Shown here: one piece after another, positions 21,956 to 30,756 of the stretch
Layout of the letters: every line of letters begins with the position of its first letter
Position numbering within the stretch: the first letter of the stretch is position 1
Origin: Streptomyces sp. DG2A-72
Lineage (GTDB): Bacteria > Actinomycetota > Actinomycetes > Streptomycetales > Streptomycetaceae
Direction: 5' to 3'
DNA length: 64,000 nucleotides
Assembly (NCBI RefSeq): GCF_030499575.1
Contig: NZ_JASTLC010000003.1
Coordinates: 62,001 to 126,000, forward strand
The notes under the pieces: model-generated
Seen by the model: the letters and a program-made list of their open reading frames with translations, nothing else
What the model was told of the DNA's origin: nothing
Databases searched by the model: none
Position numbers and translations under genes: made by a program

Positions 21956-23542
21956 CTACTGGGGCGGGTTGCCGTGTTTGCGGGACGGCAGGCCGGCGTG
22001 CTTGTTGCGCAGCATCGCCAGGGAGTTGATGAGGACCTCCCGGGTCTCGCGGGGGTCGATCACATCGTCGACGAGGCCGCGCTCGGCCGCGTAATAGGGG
22101 TGCATCAGCTCGGACTTGTACTCCTTGACCATCCGCACCCGCATCGCCTCGGGGTTCTCGGCCTCGGCGATCTGACGCCGAAAGATCACATTCGCGGCGC
22201 CTTCCGCGCCCATGACGGCGATCTCGTTGGTCGGCCAGGCATAGGTGAGGTCGGCGCCGATGGACTGGGAGTCCATGACGATGTACGCGCCGCCATAGGC
22301 CTTCCTGAGGACCAGGGAGATCCGCGGCACGGTGGCGTTGCAGTACGCGTAGAGCAGCTTCGCGCCGTGGCGAATGATGCCACCGTGCTCCTGGTCGACA
22401 CCCGGCAGAAACCCGGGCACGTCGAGGAACGTGATGATCGGGATGTTGAAGGCATCGCACATCTGCACAAAGCGCGCCGCCTTCTCCGACGCCTCGATGT
22501 CCAGCACGCCTGCCAGAGTCTGCGGCTGGTTGGCCACGATCCCGACCACCCGGCCGTCCATCCGGGCCAGGGCGCAGACGATGTTGCGGGCCCAGCGCTC
22601 GTGCACCTCCAGGTAGTCGCCGTCGTCGACGATCTCCTCGATGACCTGATGCATGTCGTAGGGGCGGTTGCCGTCGACGGGCACCAGCTCGAGCAGTCGC
22701 TCCCCGCACCGGTCCGCGGGGTTGCCGCAGACCTCGGCCGGGGGGTTCTCGCGGTTGTTGGAGGGCAGCATCGCCAGGAGGTAGCGGACCTCGGCGATGC
22801 AGGTCTCCTCGTCGTCGTACGCGAAGTGCGCGACGCCCGAGGTCTCAGCGTGCACATCGGCGCCGCCGAGGCCGTTCTGGGTGATCTCCTCGCCGGTGAC
22901 GGCCTTCACGACGTCAGGCCCGGTGATGAACATCTGCGAGGTGTCGCGGACCATGAACACGAAGTCGGTGAGGGCGGGGCTGTACGCCGCGCCGCCCGCG
23001 CACGGGCCCAGCATCACGCTGATCTGCGGGATGACACCGGACGCGCGCGTATTGCGCTGGAAGATGCCGCCGTAGCCCGCGAGCGCGCTCACACCCTCCT
23101 GAATGCGGGCACCCGCACCGTCGTTGAGCGACACGAGCGGCGCACCGGCCGCGATGGCCATGTCCATGACCTTGTGGATCTTCGTAGCATGCGCTTCACC
23201 GAGCGCGCCGCCGAAGATCCGGAAGTCATGCGCGTAGACGAAGACCGTGCGGCCCTCGACCGTGCCCCAGCCGGTGATGACACCGTCGGTGTAGGGCTTC
23301 TTGCCCTCCAGGCCGAACCCGGTCGCCCGGTGCCGGCGCAGCTGCTCGACCTCCTTGAACGACCCTGGATCCAGAAGCAGTCCGATGCGCTCACGTGCCG
23401 TCAGCTTGCCCTTCGCGTGCTGCGCCTCGGTCGCCCTCTCGCTGGGGCCCTGCCGCGCTTGCTCCCGAATGGCGCGGAGTTCGGCGACTGGTCCGGTCGC
23501 ATGCTGTTCCTCACGTGGCTGCCGCCGTAGTGGAGTTGCCAT
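21956..23542 (-). CDS. accB: Acyl-CoA carboxylase carboxyltransferase (beta) subunit
   Basis: The 528-residue protein has the two-crotonase-fold organisation of PccB/AccB carboxyltransferases: an N-terminal helical region with LTARERIGLLLDPGSF, then FGGALGEAHATKIHKVMDMA, oxyanion-hole glycine stretches (AGGAAYSPALTDF in the N half, KAYGGAYIVMDS in the C half) and VDDVIDPRETR near the end. It transfers CO2 from carboxybiotin to acetyl- or propionyl-CoA; the biotinylated alpha chain must come from elsewhere in the genome. It lies 15 bp after the aminotransferase gene and before accE, so it is probably co-transcribed. Equivalent genes accompany coelimycin-type clusters, where they are thought to raise extender supply. 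Family assignment is very secure; the preferred substrate is inferred. Confidence 0.95.
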   Translation of the reverse strand: MATPLRRQPREEQHATGPVAELRAIREQARQGPSERATEAQHAKGKLTARERIGLLLDPGSFKEVEQLRRHRATGFGLEGKKPYTDGVITGWGTVEGRTVFVYAHDFRIFGGALGEAHATKIHKVMDMAIAAGAPLVSLNDGAGARIQEGVSALAGYGGIFQRNTRASGVIPQISVMLGPCAGGAAYSPALTDFVFMVRDTSQMFITGPDVVKAVTGEEITQNGLGGADVHAETSGVAHFAYDDEETCIAEVRYLLAMLPSNNRENPPAEVCGNPADRCGERLLELVPVDGNRPYDMHQVIEEIVDDGDYLEVHERWARNIVCALARMDGRVVGIVANQPQTLAGVLDIEASEKAARFVQMCDAFNIPIITFLDVPGFLPGVDQEHGGIIRHGAKLLYAYCNATVPRISLVLRKAYGGAYIVMDSQSIGADLTYAWPTNEIAVMGAEGAANVIFRRQIAEAENPEAMRVRMVKEYKSELMHPYYAAERGLVDDVIDPRETREVLINSLAMLRNKHAGLPSRKHGNPPQ

Positions 23543-23557
23543 GGAATATTCGTCCTC

Positions 23558-25144
23558 TCACGCCGCTGGGGTGATCTCCAGGAGGCCCGCACCGTCCTGC
23601 ACCCGCAGGAGGGCGCACACATCGCGCAGGCCCGACTCGAGCTGGGCGATCTCGTCGTCCCCGATGTGGATCGAAGGCTCGAAGCGCAGGGTGTTCGGGG
23701 AGCTGGCGGTCGGGAAGGTGCGCACCCGGTGGGTGCGGAGCAGCTTGCCCGCGAGGGCATAGCCGAGCGTGGCGCCCTCCGCGTGCTGGCGCAGTTCCTC
23801 GATCTCGGACCCTGACTGGTCCTGGAACTCCAGGCCCAGCATCAGTCCCCGGCCGCGCACGTCACCGACGACGTCGGGGAAGTCCCGCTGCACCGACCGG
23901 AGCATGGCGAGGAGGTGCTCCCCGCGTTCGGCGGCCTTGCGGTAGGCCGCGCCGTCGTCGGCCTCCAGAAGGTCGAGGACCTTGAGCCCGATGGTGGTGG
24001 AGAAGTAGTCCTTGGCGAAGGTCGAGCTGTGCACCAGCTCGAACTGCGGGCGGTAGCGCGAGGAGCGGGCGAGCATCACGGCGGCCTTGGCGAGTCCGCC
24101 GCCCAGGCTCTTGGCCAGGGCGTAGTAGTCGCCGCGCAGACCGATGCCGGTGCCGGCGAGGAAGGTGCCGGTGCGGCCCATGCCGCTCTGCACCTCGTCC
24201 ACGATGACGGGAACGCCGGCCGCGGCGCAGGCCGACTGGATCTGCGCGGCGCTCTCGGCGTCCAGGAGCTGGATGCCGCCCTCGCCCTGGACGGGTTCGA
24301 GGACGAAGGCACAGAGCAGCGGCAGCCGTCGGGTCACGACGCTGATCTCGTTGCCGGTGACGTCCAGGTCGAGGAGGTCGACACGCTCCTCCTCGAAGAT
24401 CTTCGGCAGTGTCGGCAGCTCTTCGCGGGCAACGAAGCGGGCCGGTGTGCCGAGGGCCGCGAACGGGATGCGGTAGGCGGCGTTGTGGGTGAGCTGGACG
24501 CTGCCCATCAACTTGCCGTGGAATCCGCCCTCCAGGGCGAAGAGCAGCGGTTCGCAGGCCGCGCGGGCCGCGTTCACCTCGGTGATGCGGGCGGCGAGGG
24601 CGTCGATGCCGTCGGCCGCGAGGGCGGCGGCGTCCGGGCCCGCCGCGCAGGCGGCCTCCACCGGGATGGCCGCGGTGCCCGCCGCCACGGCGGCGCGGGC
24701 CGTCTCGATGTGCTCCGCGATCTCGGCCTGGAGCTCGGCGGCCTTCAGAGCACGGTCGAGTTCCGCGTGTTTCACGGCGATCTCGACAGCCTCGGCGCCG
24801 CTGTTGGCGAAGACGGCGTTGTACGTCTCGTCCTCGCCGGTCTCCCGGCTCACGATGGCGCTGAGCCGGGCGGCGAGCTCGGTCGCGTAGGGGTGCCGGG
24901 AGAACTGGGCGTGCACGGGCGCGCCCGCGGCCAGCATCTCCTGGGCCAGGGCCACGATTTCGGGGTGGTTGTGGCCGAGCATCAGCGAGCCGTAGCCACC
25001 GGCGAAGTCGACCACGGGGATCTCACGCCCCTGCTCGTCGAGCCGGTAGAGGTAGTCGCCCTCGGCGCGCACATAGTGGGCGTCGAGGCCAACGGTGGAC
25101 AGCCAGCCGAGCAGATGGGATTCGGCGAGGTCTATGTCGTCCAT
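23558..25144 (-). CDS. Class III PLP aminotransferase, polyketide aldehyde transaminase
   Basis: The 528-residue fold-type I PLP enzyme has FANSGAEAVEIAVKHAELD (PLP phosphate binding), VIVDEVQSGMGRTG (Asp to the pyridine N) and the Schiff-base Lys in YYALAKSLGGGLAK. An Ala-rich insertion at about residues 130-190 makes it longer than most class III enzymes. In polyketide alkaloid clusters an enzyme of this class aminates the aldehyde released by the terminal reductase domain. The pairing with a reductase-ending PKS gives the same role here. It is first in a leftward operon with accB and accE and divergent from the thioesterase gene. The family is certain; the substrate is inferred from context. 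Confidence 0.93.
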   Translation of the reverse strand: MDDIDLAESHLLGWLSTVGLDAHYVRAEGDYLYRLDEQGREIPVVDFAGGYGSLMLGHNHPEIVALAQEMLAAGAPVHAQFSRHPYATELAARLSAIVSRETGEDETYNAVFANSGAEAVEIAVKHAELDRALKAAELQAEIAEHIETARAAVAAGTAAIPVEAACAAGPDAAALAADGIDALAARITEVNAARAACEPLLFALEGGFHGKLMGSVQLTHNAAYRIPFAALGTPARFVAREELPTLPKIFEEERVDLLDLDVTGNEISVVTRRLPLLCAFVLEPVQGEGGIQLLDAESAAQIQSACAAAGVPVIVDEVQSGMGRTGTFLAGTGIGLRGDYYALAKSLGGGLAKAAVMLARSSRYRPQFELVHSSTFAKDYFSTTIGLKVLDLLEADDGAAYRKAAERGEHLLAMLRSVQRDFPDVVGDVRGRGLMLGLEFQDQSGSEIEELRQHAEGATLGYALAGKLLRTHRVRTFPTASSPNTLRFEPSIHIGDDEIAQLESGLRDVCALLRVQDGAGLLEITPAA

Positions 25145-25552
25145 GGTCCGGTGAAGCCTCCGTAGTCGTCAGTGGCCGGCCCGCGATCGAACGGTCCCCG
25201 GTCCCGGGCCGAGAGGCATGGACAGATACGCACAGCAGGCCGTGCAGGAATTCCTTGAGAGGCCGGCCTCCTGCTCGCTCTCCAAGGCCGCACTGGCCGC
25301 CGATTCGGCTGCCGCCGGGGCTAATTCACCGTAGCTCTTTGGTGAAATTCCAGGTCACTTGTGATTCTCATTCCGGTAACCAGCACCTCGTGGCCCTCAA
25401 GGGAGCGGAATGAGCGGCAAATTGACGCTGCGTCATCGCGGGGCGATAACTTGGCGCTCCATGGATCGCGCGACGTCCTTCCTGATCGACCTGCGAACGG
25501 GAGAGGGGAGAAACCCGCGGAAGAGTCGGACCGGAACGAAAGGGTGACACCA
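25145..25552. promoter_or_regulatory. Divergent promoter region, aminotransferase / thioesterase II
   Basis: This 408-bp gap separates divergent genes and holds no convincing small gene. It is locally AT-richer than its flanks. TTCACC at 25325-25330 and GGTGAA at 25341-25346 form a spaced inverted repeat, plausibly an operator for a cluster regulator. No strong -35/-10 pair could be assigned. Confidence 0.5.
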
Positions 25553-26311
25553 GTGGTGAACAGCAAGTGGTTCAGGCGATTCGGAGGGGCTTCGGACGGC
25601 GGGCTCAGGCTTGTGTGCTTCCCGCACGCGGGTGCCTCTGCGACCGCGTATCTGCGCCTGTCCCGGACTCTTCCCGAGGGCCTGGACGTCCTGTCCGTGC
25701 AGTATCCGGGGCGACAGGACCGGCGCCAGGAGCGGCCGTTCACCAGCCTCACCGCTCTCGCCAAGGCCGTTGCGGGCGAACTGGCCCCCTTCGCCGATCG
25801 GCCGTACGCGTTCTTCGGTCACAGCATGGGCGCGGTCGTCGCCTACGAGACGGCCCGGCTGCTCGCCGAGCGTCGACTGCCCGGCCCGCAAAGGCTCTTT
25901 GTGTCCGGGCGTGGCGCGCCGGGTCCGCGGCCGAATGTGCACGACCGGCTCGCTACGGACGCCGATGTGCTGGCCGCCGTCCGCAGACTCGGTGGCACCG
26001 AGCAGACCGTGCTCGACGACCCGGAGCTGCTGGAACTGGTGCTGCCCGTGCTGCGCGCCGACTACCGGGCGCTCGGCTCGTACACCTGGATGGACGGCCC
26101 TGCACTGACCGTGCCGGTGACCGCGCTGATCGGGAACAGCGACCCGGTAGTGACGGTCCAAGAGGCGGTGGAGTGGCGGGAGCACACGCGCGGCGCCTTC
26201 TCCTTGGAGGTGTTTCCCGGGGGCCACTTCTACCTGGACGATCAGCTGACCGGCGTCGCCACGGCGATCACGAACGGTCTGCTGACCGACGCGACCGCGG
26301 TCGCACCGTGA
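25553..26311 (+). CDS. Type II thioesterase
   Basis: The alpha/beta-hydrolase of about 252 residues has the TEII order: LVCFPHAGASATAYLRLS near the N-terminus, YPGRQDR, nucleophile elbow FFGHSMGAVVAYE (catalytic Ser), and catalytic His in FPGGHFYLDD. It is an editing thioesterase that removes aberrant acyl groups from PKS carrier domains. Two adjacent GTG codons (25553, 25556) follow an AAAGGG element at about 9-12 bp, so I chose the first; an upstream extension of the frame lacks TEII similarity. It is transcribed away from the aminotransferase and ends at a hairpin shared with the SARP gene. Confidence in family and role is high. Confidence 0.95.
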   Translation: MVNSKWFRRFGGASDGGLRLVCFPHAGASATAYLRLSRTLPEGLDVLSVQYPGRQDRRQERPFTSLTALAKAVAGELAPFADRPYAFFGHSMGAVVAYETARLLAERRLPGPQRLFVSGRGAPGPRPNVHDRLATDADVLAAVRRLGGTEQTVLDDPELLELVLPVLRADYRALGSYTWMDGPALTVPVTALIGNSDPVVTVQEAVEWREHTRGAFSLEVFPGGHFYLDDQLTGVATAITNGLLTDATAVAP

Positions 26312-26315
26312 CGTT

Positions 26316-26348
26316 GCCGCACCACTGCGGGAGCCGCAGTGGTGCGGC
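26316..26348. terminator. Bidirectional hairpin terminator
   Basis: GCCGCACCACTGCGG (26316-26330) and its exact complement CCGCAGTGGTGCGGC (26334-26348) enclose a 3-base loop. It lies between the convergent ends of the thioesterase and SARP genes. Confidence 0.9.
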
Positions 26349-26353
26349 ACGCG

Positions 26354-28684
26354 TCAGTCGCGGCTGCGCACCGGCACCCGCTCCACCCGTACGGCGCCGA
26401 GGTTGAGCTGCGGCAGGGGGGAGGTGTCCAGACGCATCAGCGTGCGCAGCAGGTGTCGTCGCCGGCCGTGCGGTGCCTCGTCACCGAGCGCTTCGTGTAT
26501 CCAAGGCGTGGGCAGGGCGAGCTGTCCCTGGCGCACCCTCGAGAGCAGGATGTCGGACAGCCGGTCCACGGTGGCGTCTGTCAGATGCGGCAGCGTCAGC
26601 GTGGACCCCTGGGCTTGTCCGCAGCCCCATGTAGGCCTGCTGCGCAGCAGGTTCGGGCGAGCCGCCAGGATGACCATGAGGGGCGACGGGCCGGCGGCGC
26701 CGACGAACTGCTCCAGGAAGTCCAGGCTCGTGGCGTCCAGTTCGTGCCCGTCGTCGACGAAGACCACGAGCGGATGGTCGAGAGCCACGGCGTGCAGGAG
26801 CCTGACGCCGGCCGCCAGCAGTGCCTCCCGCCGGTGCGGCTTTGGCCCGCCGTCGCCTGCTGTGATCAACTCGGCGACACAGGCACCTACTTCGGTGGCC
26901 TCAGCCTGGTCCACGATGCAGGCGTAAGCGACCTGTCGCACCAGATCGGCGCAGGCAGCGGCGTCGGCAGCGGGTGCGGCGTCGCACAGCGCGACCAGGA
27001 GGTTCCGGAGCAGCCCGAGGGGCCGGCGGGCGCCTTCGGGGCCGCTCACCAGGAACTGGGCGTCGTCCCAGCGGGCCATGGCGCGGCGCTCGAATTCGAG
27101 TACCAGCCGCGTCTTGCCCACACCTCCTTCGCCGAGGACGGTGACGAGTTGTGAGACGGACCGGTGACGTGTCCGGCCGAGCAGGCCGCACAGCACGTCG
27201 AGTTCGTGGTCGCGGTCGACCACCGGGATCGAGGGGTGGGCGAGGGAACGCCACTGGACGGAGCGCGCCCGCCAGCCTGCCGCCGGCCCTCCGGAGTCGG
27301 TGTAGCTGACACCGGCGGTCCCGGCGGTATGCGTCCGTGTCCGTTCACAGGCCCGTGCCGTTCCCGCGGCCGTGTAGGCCATGAGGGTGCGGCAGGTGTC
27401 CAGTACGGGGCCGGTGACCATCGGCGGCGCATACCGGTCCGCGGCCTCGACCAGGTTGTGCAGCTGCGCTTCGCCGGTCACCACGGTTGCCCGGACGTTC
27501 ACCGGTACCATTCCGTGCGTGCGCGGCTCCAGCATGGCAAGGGCCGTGGAGACCGCCCGCTTCGGTGCCTCATCTCCGGTGAACACGGCAAGCAACGCGG
27601 GACCCGCCGGCGCCGCGGCGGTGCCACCGAAGTAGTCCGTCGTGTGCCGCAGAGCATCCGCGACCGCAGTCAGCCCGCGCTCCACGCTCCGGTCGTTGTG
27701 GGGGGCGTGGCCGTCGACGGCGACCTGCACCATCACCACACTGCAGGACGTCTGTGCAACCCCCGCCTGCACAGACGTCTTGAGGGCGGTGAGAGCAAGC
27801 TCCGGATCCGGTGCGACCGATGACGGTTCGGCGGGTACGGGGTGTTCCGGCATGGCAGGCGGGGGTGAGGTGGGCACCGATCGGGTGTGTTCCTCAGCGT
27901 GCTCCCGGATTCGGCCCGGTGCCAGCAGAGAGTCGTCGTGGCGCAGTATGGCCTGCTGCAGCCACTGCAGTCCTCGGCCGGGCTCCAGACCGAGCTGCTC
28001 CACCAGCTGCTTGCGCATGCGGTTGTACGCGCTGAGCGCGTCGGTGTGCCGTCCGCACCGGTAGAGCGCAAGCATCAGCTGGCCGCACAGCCGCTCCCGC
28101 AGTGTCCCCGCTTCCATGGCCGTCTCGATCTCGCGCAGTACGGCGTGGTGGCGGCCGAGGGCGAGCTCCGCCTCGAAGTAGTCCTCCAGAACGTCGACCC
28201 GGGTGCTCTCCAGGCCCACCAGCTCCGGCCAGGTGAAGCCTGCCTCGACGAGATCGGCGAGGACGGCACCGCGCCACAGGCCCACGGCCTGCTGCAGGGT
28301 CTGCGCGGCGCTCAGCGCAGAGCCGCCCGAGAGCTGTGCCTGTCCTTCCTTGGCGAGCCGCTGGAACTCGAACACATCCACGTCCTCGGGGTCCAGTTGC
28401 AGCACATATCCGGGCGGGCGGGTGAGCAGCGACGGCCTGTCCTGGTCGGCTTGGCCGGAGTTGAGGGCACCGCGCAGGCCCCAGATGGCGTTGTGCAGGA
28501 TCTTGCGTGCGGAGTTGGGCACTTCGTCGATCGGCCAAAGGGCATCCATCAGCGCGCTGGTGGAGACCACCCGGTTGGCGTTGAGCAGGAGAAAACCCAG
28601 CACGGCGCGCTGCTTTATGCCCTGTATCGGGATGCTCTCACCGTTGTCGGTGAGTTCCAGCGGCCCAAGAACATGGAACTTCAT
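26354..28684 (-). CDS. SARP regulator with cyclase-homology and ATPase domains (PimR-like, truncated)
   Basis: Start chosen at MKFHVLGPLEL, where SARP homology begins, with a GGAGCGAGG-type site upstream. Residues 1-95 form an OmpR-like winged helix (HNAIWGLRG, PPGYVLQLD) and about 96-250 a BTAD domain ending in LGLEPGRGLQWLQQAIL. Residues about 310-470 resemble a degenerate class III nucleotidyl cyclase homology domain (AVFTGDEAPKRAVSTALAML, VVTGEAQLHNLVEAADRYA). An AAA/NB-ARC-type ATPase follows, with P-loop TVLGEGGVGKTR and Walker B LVVFVDDGHELD. This order matches the PimR/SanG family of antifungal-cluster activators, but at 776 residues it stops just after the ATPase, whereas relatives run past 1000 residues. 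It is the likely pathway activator of the alkaloid cluster. Confidence 0.88.
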   Translation of the reverse strand: MKFHVLGPLELTDNGESIPIQGIKQRAVLGFLLLNANRVVSTSALMDALWPIDEVPNSARKILHNAIWGLRGALNSGQADQDRPSLLTRPPGYVLQLDPEDVDVFEFQRLAKEGQAQLSGGSALSAAQTLQQAVGLWRGAVLADLVEAGFTWPELVGLESTRVDVLEDYFEAELALGRHHAVLREIETAMEAGTLRERLCGQLMLALYRCGRHTDALSAYNRMRKQLVEQLGLEPGRGLQWLQQAILRHDDSLLAPGRIREHAEEHTRSVPTSPPPAMPEHPVPAEPSSVAPDPELALTALKTSVQAGVAQTSCSVVMVQVAVDGHAPHNDRSVERGLTAVADALRHTTDYFGGTAAAPAGPALLAVFTGDEAPKRAVSTALAMLEPRTHGMVPVNVRATVVTGEAQLHNLVEAADRYAPPMVTGPVLDTCRTLMAYTAAGTARACERTRTHTAGTAGVSYTDSGGPAAGWRARSVQWRSLAHPSIPVVDRDHELDVLCGLLGRTRHRSVSQLVTVLGEGGVGKTRLVLEFERRAMARWDDAQFLVSGPEGARRPLGLLRNLLVALCDAAPAADAAACADLVRQVAYACIVDQAEATEVGACVAELITAGDGGPKPHRREALLAAGVRLLHAVALDHPLVVFVDDGHELDATSLDFLEQFVGAAGPSPLMVILAARPNLLRSRPTWGCGQAQGSTLTLPHLTDATVDRLSDILLSRVRQGQLALPTPWIHEALGDEAPHGRRRHLLRTLMRLDTSPLPQLNLGAVRVERVPVRSRD

Positions 28685-29219
28685 CGTGGTTCCTCGCTCC
28701 TCCCAGGAGAGACGGGGCTGACGTGGGCGCGTCACCGCGCCCATCACTGTGAACTGCAGGTTGGTCGGCCGCTCCGCCGTGGCATGCAGGTGGCGGAACT
28801 GCTGTCGGAGGGTGCGGGCGTCAAAGGTGGGGAGCCGGCTTGCTCATCTGCTCGGCCTGCCCTGTGGCTCGGTTCTGTCCGGCGTCCCGTCTCGGCTTCG
28901 CCGCGGATTTCACGGGAGAGAGGCGGCCAAACGGCGGCAATCGCACACCAGTTCAAGCAGAGTGGAAAGTGCGGTGCCGCAACGAGTGTCAGACCGGACG
29001 GCGACACATACAGGGAGAGTCCTGGCCGCCCCGCTTGCGCTCTTCGGCCGGTCCTTGACTTCTCACGCTTCAATACTGCGGGCACCTCGGCGCGGCAGGC
29101 CATCGGAACCTCAATAAGTCGCAACAGCAAGGTATCTGGACACGTCAATCGGTGCTTCCGGAAAGCCGATGACCGACTGATGACCACAAGGACCACCTGG
29201 GAACTGGATCGTGAGGGGT
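28685..29219. other. Non-coding stretch upstream of the SARP gene
   Basis: About 535 bp separate the SARP start from the ferredoxin terminator. Frames here lack recognisable domains or normal third-position GC bias, and the sequence is less GC-rich than coding DNA nearby. It should contain the SARP promoter, but I see no clear operator. Confidence 0.5.
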
Positions 29220-29268
29220 CCGTTCGGCCGGTGCCGGCGCGGGGAAACGTGTGGCACCGGCCGAACGG
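29220..29268 (-). terminator. Hairpin terminator downstream of ferredoxin gene
   Basis: A 16-bp perfect inverted repeat, CCGTTCGGCCGGTGCC (29220-29235) and GGCACCGGCCGAACGG (29253-29268), encloses a 17-base loop. It lies 72 bp after the leftward ferredoxin stop codon and probably ends the kor-ferredoxin transcript. Confidence 0.88.
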
Positions 29269-29339
29269 GGTTCTGGGAAGTCGGGCAGAAGCGGACCAGC
29301 ACATCGCGGTCGCGGGGATCGCGGTGAGTGGGCTCCGTC

Positions 29340-29666
29340 TCAGGCCTGCCCCGCAACGGCTGCCGCACCGTCGACCACTGCGTGGTCGCGCTCCAGCCGG
29401 CCCACCGCCCTTGCGCCGCCCGGCGAGCCGAGCTCTTGGAAGACCTCGGCGCCTGCGCGCCCGAACGCGCTCCACTCCGCCGGGAGATCCTCCTCGTAGA
29501 AGATCGACTCGGCCGGGCAGACGGGCTCGCAGGCGCCGCAGTCCACGCATTCGTCGGGGTGGATGTAGAGCATGCGCGGGCCCTCGTAGATGCAGTCCAC
29601 GGGACACTCGTCGATGCACGCCTTGTCCTTGACGTCTATGCAGGGCTGCGCGATTACGTAGGTCAT
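29340..29666 (-). CDS. fdxA: Seven-iron (3Fe-4S/4Fe-4S) ferredoxin
   Basis: The 108-residue protein has the actinobacterial FdxA pattern. It starts [20 protein letters not shown] with CPVDCIYEG, then [16 protein letters not shown], giving the eight-Cys-type arrangement of a 3Fe-4S plus 4Fe-4S ferredoxin, and ends in a variable Ala-rich tail. It lies 37 bp downstream of korB on the same strand and is the natural electron acceptor for the adjacent 2-oxoacid oxidoreductase. It could also feed a P450. The long C-terminal tail is slightly unusual. Family confidence is high. Confidence 0.95.
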   Translation of the reverse strand: MTYVIAQPCIDVKDKACIDECPVDCIYEGPRMLYIHPDECVDCGACEPVCPAESIFYEEDLPAEWSAFGRAGAEVFQELGSPGGARAVGRLERDHAVVDGAAAVAGQA

Positions 29667-29703
29667 GGGGACTCCTCATGATCGGATGCGGTGGACCCGG
29701 GCC

Positions 29704-30756
29704 TCAGCGGGCGACGGTCCAGGTGTCGTTGCCGGTGAGGAGGGCGGCGAGGTCGCCCTTGCCGTTCTGCTCGATGGCGGCGTCGAGTTGGTCGGACATC
29801 TGGGTGTCGTAGACGGGCCGGTCGATGTTGCGGAAGACGCCGATGGGGGTGTGGTGGAGGGTGTCGGGGTCGGCGAGGCGGGAGAGGGCGAAGGCGGTGG
29901 TCGGTGATGTCGTGCAGGCGTCGTGGATCACGATGTCGCTCTGGTTGGCCTCGGTGACTGTGACGACTTTCAGGTCGCCGGTGGCAGCATCGCGTACGAC
30001 GCCCTTGCTCTGGTCGGCGCCGAAGCGGATCGGCTGCCCGTGTTCCAGGCGGATCACGGCCTCTTCGGCCTGCTGCTTGTCCTTGATCGCGTCGAAGGCG
30101 CCGTCGTTGAAGATGTTGCAGTTCTGGTAGATCTCGACGAGGGCGGTGCCCGGGTGGGCGGCGGCCTGGCGCAGCACTTCGGTGAGGTGCTTGCGGTCGG
30201 AGTCCACCGTCCGGGCCACGAAGGACGCCTCGGCGCCGATGGCCAGCGAGACCGGGTTGAAGGGTGCGTCGAGGGAGCCCATCGGCGTCGACTTGGTGAT
30301 CTTGCCGACTTCCGACGTCGGGGAGTACTGGCCCTTGGTGAGGCCGTAGATCCGGTTGTTGAAGAGCAGGATCTTGAGGTTCACATTGCGGCGCAGGGCG
30401 TGGATGAGGTGGTTGCCGCCGATGGACAGCGCGTCGCCGTCGCCGGTGACGACCCACACGGACAGGTCGCGGCGGGAGGATGCCAGGCCGGTCGCGATGG
30501 CGGGGGCGCGGCCGTGGATGGAGTGCATGCCGTAGGTGTTCATGTAGTACGGGAAGCGGGAGCTGCAGCCGATGCCGGAGACGAAGACGATGTTCTCCTT
30601 GGCCAGGCCCAGCTCCGGCATGAAGCCCTGCACGGCCGCCAGGATCGCGTAGTCACCGCAGCCGGGGCACCAGCGCACTTCCTGATCGGACCTGAAGTCC
30701 TTCATGGACTGCTTGGCCTCGGACTTCGGCACGTGGGTCAGGGCTTCATATGACAT
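29704..30756 (-). CDS. korB: 2-oxoacid:ferredoxin oxidoreductase beta subunit
   Basis: The 350-residue protein carries the cluster-coordinating RWCPGCGDYAIL, SGIGCSSRFPYYMNTYG, and the thiamine diphosphate/Mg motif VVTGDGDALSIGGNH ending in FNNRIYGLTKGQ. It is the TPP-binding beta chain of a KorAB-type enzyme that converts 2-oxoglutarate (or another 2-oxoacid) and CoA to acyl-CoA, CO2 and reduced ferredoxin. Its start overlaps the end of korA by 11 bases, implying translational coupling, and a ferredoxin gene follows. KorAB is usually a housekeeping enzyme in Streptomyces, so its position between a SARP and pathway regulators is notable. Confidence 0.96.
   Translation of the reverse strand: MSYEALTHVPKSEAKQSMKDFRSDQEVRWCPGCGDYAILAAVQGFMPELGLAKENIVFVSGIGCSSRFPYYMNTYGMHSIHGRAPAIATGLASSRRDLSVWVVTGDGDALSIGGNHLIHALRRNVNLKILLFNNRIYGLTKGQYSPTSEVGKITKSTPMGSLDAPFNPVSLAIGAEASFVARTVDSDRKHLTEVLRQAAAHPGTALVEIYQNCNIFNDGAFDAIKDKQQAEEAVIRLEHGQPIRFGADQSKGVVRDAATGDLKVVTVTEANQSDIVIHDACTTSPTTAFALSRLADPDTLHHTPIGVFRNIDRPVYDTQMSDQLDAAIEQNGKGDLAALLTGNDTWTVAR

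Noticed and set aside
20876..23530. 884-codon plus-strand frame across accE and accB
   Set aside because: It reads antisense through the carboxylase genes, and only its first part covers genuine remnants (NmrA/MFS). No protein similarity is visible over most of its length.
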